Under the pieces are notes generated by a model, which worked only from the letters and a program-made list of their open reading frames with translations, searched no databases and was not told the DNA's origin. Below, piece by piece: positions 61,232-64,000 of a stretch of 64,000 nucleotides of DNA (positions are counted from its first letter, which is position 1; every line of letters begins with the position of its first letter). Origin of the DNA: Streptomyces sp. Edi2 (GTDB lineage: Bacteria > Actinomycetota > Actinomycetes > Streptomycetales > Streptomycetaceae). A program made the position numbers and the translations under genes. The stretch lies in contig NZ_JBEJGX010000003.1 of the NCBI RefSeq assembly GCF_040253635.1, positions 8,395,501-8,459,500 of the forward strand. Reading direction: 5' to 3'.

Positions 61232-62947
61232 TCAGGCGTCCTCGGCCGCGTAGACCCGGCGTCCGCCGACGAAGGTCTGCAGCACGCGGGTCGCGGCGAT
61301 CTCCTCGTCGGCCCCGTCGAAGGGGTCACGGTCGAGGACGACCAGATCGGCCAGGTTGCCCGCCTGGATGGTGCCGGTGTCGTCGAAGTGGTTGGCGTAG
61401 GCGCTGCCGGCCGTGTACGCGGCGAGTGCGGAGCCCAGGTCGATGCGCTGCTCGGGGAGGAAGACCGGCGCCGAGGCCGGGCCGTCGGGCTCCCTGCGGT
61501 TGACCGCGACATGCAGGGCGGCAATCGGGTCGGGTGAGCTGACCGGCCAGTCGCTGCCCGCCGCAAGGGTGGCGCCCGAGCGCAGCAGGTCCCCGAACGG
61601 GTACTGCCAGGCGGCGCGCTGGGGGCCCAGGAAGGGGATGGTCAGTTCGTCCATCTGCGGCTCGTGGGCCGCCCAGAGCGCCTGGATGTTCGCGGTGGCG
61701 CCGAGCCGGCGGAAGCGCGGGACATCGTCGGGGTGGACCACCTGGAGATGGGCGAGGTGCGGCCGGGTGTCGCGCCGGCCGTTCGTCTGCCGGGCCGCCT
61801 CGACGGCGTCCAGCGCCTCGCGTACGGCCCGGTCGCCCAGGGCGTGGAAGTGCACCTGGAAGCCTTCCGCGTCCAGCAGCGTGACGTAGGTCCGCAGGTC
61901 CTCGGGGTCGATGAACGAGATGCCGCTGTTGTCGGAGGCGCAGCCGCAGGCGGTGAGGTAGGGGCTGAGCATGGCGGCCGTGTGGTTCTCGGCGATGCCG
62001 TCCTGCATGATCTTGATGGTGGTCGCCCGGAACCGTCCGCCCGTCAACTCCTCCCGGCGGGCGATGAGTTCAGGAATCTGCTCGGCCCCACGTGCCCGGT
62101 CCCACCACAGTGCCCCCCTGACCCGTGCCGTGAGCTTGCCGTCGCGCCGGGCGGCCACATACGCGGGGGTGGGATCGGCGCCCGCGGGGGCGCGGCCGAG
62201 CATCGCGTCCTGCCACGCGGTCACCCCGTACCCGTGGAGAAGGCGCTGCGCCCTGAGCAGTCCGGCGGTCCGCTCGGCGAGCGTCGCTTCCGGGACCAGA
62301 TCGCCCACCAGCTCCATGGCACCCTCCTGCAGCATGCCGGTCGGGTGGCCGTCCGCGTCCCGCTCGATGCGCCCGTCGGCCGGATCCGGCGTACGGGAGG
62401 TGATCCCGGCGCGTTCCAGGGCGCGGGAGTTGGCCCAGCCACCGTGGTGATCGCGGTTGACGAGGAACACCGGCCGGTCGGGAACGAGGGCGTCCAGGAA
62501 CTCCCGGGTCGGCATGCCGCCCGGGAAGGCCTCCATCGACCAGCCGCCGCCCGTGATCCACGCCGCCTCCGGATGCGCCGCCGCATACGAGCTGATCAGC
62601 TCGCGGTACGCCTCGGCGGTGACGGCCGCGCTCAGATCGCACAGCGCCAACTCCAGTCCGCCGCCGACCGGATGGACATGCGCGTCCTGGAATCCGGGGA
62701 TGAGCAGCTTGCCGCGCAGATCGACGACCTCCGTGGCGGGCCCGATCAGGTCGCGGACCTCCGCGTCGTGCCCGACGGCGATGATGCGGTCCTCGCGGAC
62801 CGCCACCGCACTCGCCCGGGTGCGCGCGGCGTCGACGGTGTGCACGGGGCCGGAGAGGAAGACGAGGTCGGCGGGGCCGTCATCGGCGGCGCCGCGGGCG
62901 GCGGTGTCCGGGGTGGGCTCGGGGTCCACGGTGGTGCTGAGATCCAT
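61232..62947 (-). CDS. Amidohydrolase, second (YtcJ-like)
   Basis: A 571-aa amidohydrolase-3 family protein. Metal-site motifs are DAHVHPVGGG, the carboxylate-Lys-type region TTIKIMQDGIAENHTAAML, QVHFHALGDRAV, HLQVVHPDD and LAAGSDWPVSSPDPIAALH. The N-terminal beta sandwich has DLVFLSGPVHTVD and the C-terminus GNLADLVVLDRDPF. A poor ribosome-binding site precedes ATG 62947. It is 175 bp downstream of an amino-acid permease on the same strand, suggesting uptake and hydrolysis of an amide-containing nutrient. Confidence 0.9.
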   Translation of the reverse strand: MDLSTTVDPEPTPDTAARGAADDGPADLVFLSGPVHTVDAARTRASAVAVREDRIIAVGHDAEVRDLIGPATEVVDLRGKLLIPGFQDAHVHPVGGGLELALCDLSAAVTAEAYRELISSYAAAHPEAAWITGGGWSMEAFPGGMPTREFLDALVPDRPVFLVNRDHHGGWANSRALERAGITSRTPDPADGRIERDADGHPTGMLQEGAMELVGDLVPEATLAERTAGLLRAQRLLHGYGVTAWQDAMLGRAPAGADPTPAYVAARRDGKLTARVRGALWWDRARGAEQIPELIARREELTGGRFRATTIKIMQDGIAENHTAAMLSPYLTACGCASDNSGISFIDPEDLRTYVTLLDAEGFQVHFHALGDRAVREALDAVEAARQTNGRRDTRPHLAHLQVVHPDDVPRFRRLGATANIQALWAAHEPQMDELTIPFLGPQRAAWQYPFGDLLRSGATLAAGSDWPVSSPDPIAALHVAVNRREPDGPASAPVFLPEQRIDLGSALAAYTAGSAYANHFDDTGTIQAGNLADLVVLDRDPFDGADEEIAATRVLQTFVGGRRVYAAEDA

Positions 62948-63122
62948 GGGGGGTGTCGCTCCAGATGCGTCGGGTGCAGTGCGTGGGTATCGAGTCGAGC
63001 GGGGGCGGCAGCGGGTGTCGTAGTGGCGGTCGTGGTGCCGGTTGTGGTGGGTGCGGTGGAGGTCCGGGGCGGGCCGGAGGGCGGGCGGTCGGTCGGTGGG
63101 AGAGCGGTCCGGTGCGAGGCGG

Positions 63123-64000
63123 TCAGCCCTCCGACGGGCTGGGGAGCGCGGCGCCGTCCGCGTCCATCGGCAGGCTGATCGCGTCGCCGTCCGTCCCCTG
63201 GCCGGTACGGAAGTACGGGGCGCGGCGGACCCACTTGGCCCAGGCGGCGGTGCCCAGGCCCAGCGCAATGAACAGCGTGGGCAGCAGCAGCATGAACCAG
63301 CCGTTGTCCGGGTTCGCCTCGAAGTGGTCGCTCATGGTCGCGTAGTCCCAGACGAGGTAGCCACCGAGCCCGAACAGCGCCAGTGCGCTCACCGCCGGGA
63401 CGACCACATCGCGCAGCGCGCGCACCGCTCCGTCGCGCAGGCTCGCGCGGAAGCGCACCGCGCAGGCGAGTGCGGTGAGTCCGTAGTAGAGGGCCACGGT
63501 CAGGCCGATCGAGTTCACGGCGGTCAGGATCATGTCGTTGAGCTGGGGGATGCCGACCGCGAGCACGGCGAGCAGCGCGGCGAGCGCCATGATCACCAAG
63601 GTGCCCACGGCGGGGGAGCCGTAGCGCGGGTGCAGCCGCTGCCACATCGGGCCCAGCGTGCGGTCGCGGGCCATTGCCAGCGTGCCGCGGGCGGTGGGGA
63701 TGACGCTCGACTGGAGAGAAGCGAAGGCCGAGCACATCAGGGCGGCCAGGGGCAGCGAGGCCCAGGGCTCCGGCGCCAGCGCGCTGCCGAGGAAGGTGAG
63801 CGCCTGCGGCCCGTTGTGGATGAGCTCGTCCGTGCTCAGCACCCGCTGGAAGGCGAGCGCGCCGATGAGGAAGAGCCCCAGCATCGCCACCAGTGCGATC
63901 AGTCCGCCGCGGGCCGCGTCGGTGGAGTTGCGGGTCTCCTCGTTGACACTGAACGCGGCGTCCCAGCCCCAGTAGAAGAACACCGCCAGCACCATCCCCT
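63123..64000 (-). CDS. APC-family amino-acid permease (C-terminal part)
   Basis: The visible 292 residues are the C-terminal half of an amino-acid/polyamine permease: FYWGWDAAFSVNEETRN (helix 6 region), IGALAFQRVL, SVIPTARGTLAMARDRTLGP and several further helices, ending in a polar tail GQGTDGDAISLPMDADG. The N-terminus lies beyond the right edge of the window. It is transcribed with, or just before, the amidohydrolase. Confidence 0.9.
   Translation of the reverse strand, partial: GMVLAVFFYWGWDAAFSVNEETRNSTDAARGGLIALVAMLGLFLIGALAFQRVLSTDELIHNGPQALTFLGSALAPEPWASLPLAALMCSAFASLQSSVIPTARGTLAMARDRTLGPMWQRLHPRYGSPAVGTLVIMALAALLAVLAVGIPQLNDMILTAVNSIGLTVALYYGLTALACAVRFRASLRDGAVRALRDVVVPAVSALALFGLGGYLVWDYATMSDHFEANPDNGWFMLLLPTLFIALGLGTAAWAKWVRRAPYFRTGQGTDGDAISLPMDADGAALPSPSEG

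Overview
The window is high-GC actinobacterial DNA, almost certainly a Streptomyces chromosome arm or core-flank segment. The evidence is strong GC bias at third codon positions, frequent GTG starts, ATGA/GTGA stop-start overlaps, RbpA, a SapA-type spore protein, a Ku/LigD-polymerase pair, a separate apolipoprotein N-acyltransferase followed by a dolichol-phosphate-mannose synthase, and a chitinase promoter with the 12-bp direct repeats typical of streptomycetes. I see no tRNA or rRNA gene, no CRISPR array and no intact mobile element.

Left part (1-12.7 kb) is the most accessory-looking. It holds an erythromycin-esterase-family protein, a decayed IS5-type transposase remnant, a small beta-rich protein, a tandem NTF2-like protein, a PPOX/F420-type oxidoreductase, an AraC regulator, a PIG-L (LmbE) deacetylase, an aldehyde dehydrogenase with its GAF-domain regulator, and a secreted GH18 chitinase. 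Several gaps of 400-950 bp lack any gene. One carries a 19-bp tandem repeat and two carry copies of a 110-bp element that includes the ALDH terminator.

The middle (13-42 kb) is mostly conserved housekeeping and envelope biology: acyl-CoA dehydrogenase, a threonine-synthase-like PLP enzyme, a coupled pair of an uncharacterised protein and an APH-type kinase, an Lrp regulator, an amidohydrolase, lnt-ppm1, fxsA, rbpA with a clear SigR promoter, a UMF1-type MFS transporter, YczE-GDPD opposite a MocR (YczR-like) regulator, an FtsK/TraB-like protein that has lost the Walker-A lysine together with a 64-aa membrane protein, YchJ, an S4 protein, Ku and LigD-polymerase transcribed divergently, a MurJ homologue, a secreted endonuclease I, a D-Ala-D-Ala carboxypeptidase and a cold-shock protein.

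The right part (42-64 kb) has a lipoprotein esterase, an SDR opposite a frameshifted MmyB/XRE regulator, a second erythromycin-esterase homologue, an SDR-DUF2867 protein and a carotenoid-desaturase-like flavoprotein. These are followed by a wall-remodelling cluster (SapA homologue, GH25 lysozyme, and two paralogous SLT transglycosylases that share a long leader and an identical 27-bp box). Next come an ArsR-SRPBCC operon, a compact ACP-KS unit with an alpha/beta hydrolase, the OhrR/Ohr peroxide-stress pair, and an amidohydrolase beside an APC permease that runs off the window.

The best candidates for something undescribed are the orphan ACP-KS-hydrolase unit (57.4-59.9 kb), the twin transglycosylases with shared upstream regulation (53.1-55.9 kb), and the pseudo-ATPase/small membrane protein pair (30.1-32.4 kb). 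Starts were chosen by reading ribosome-binding sites and overlaps; family names come from recognising motifs, not from a database search.
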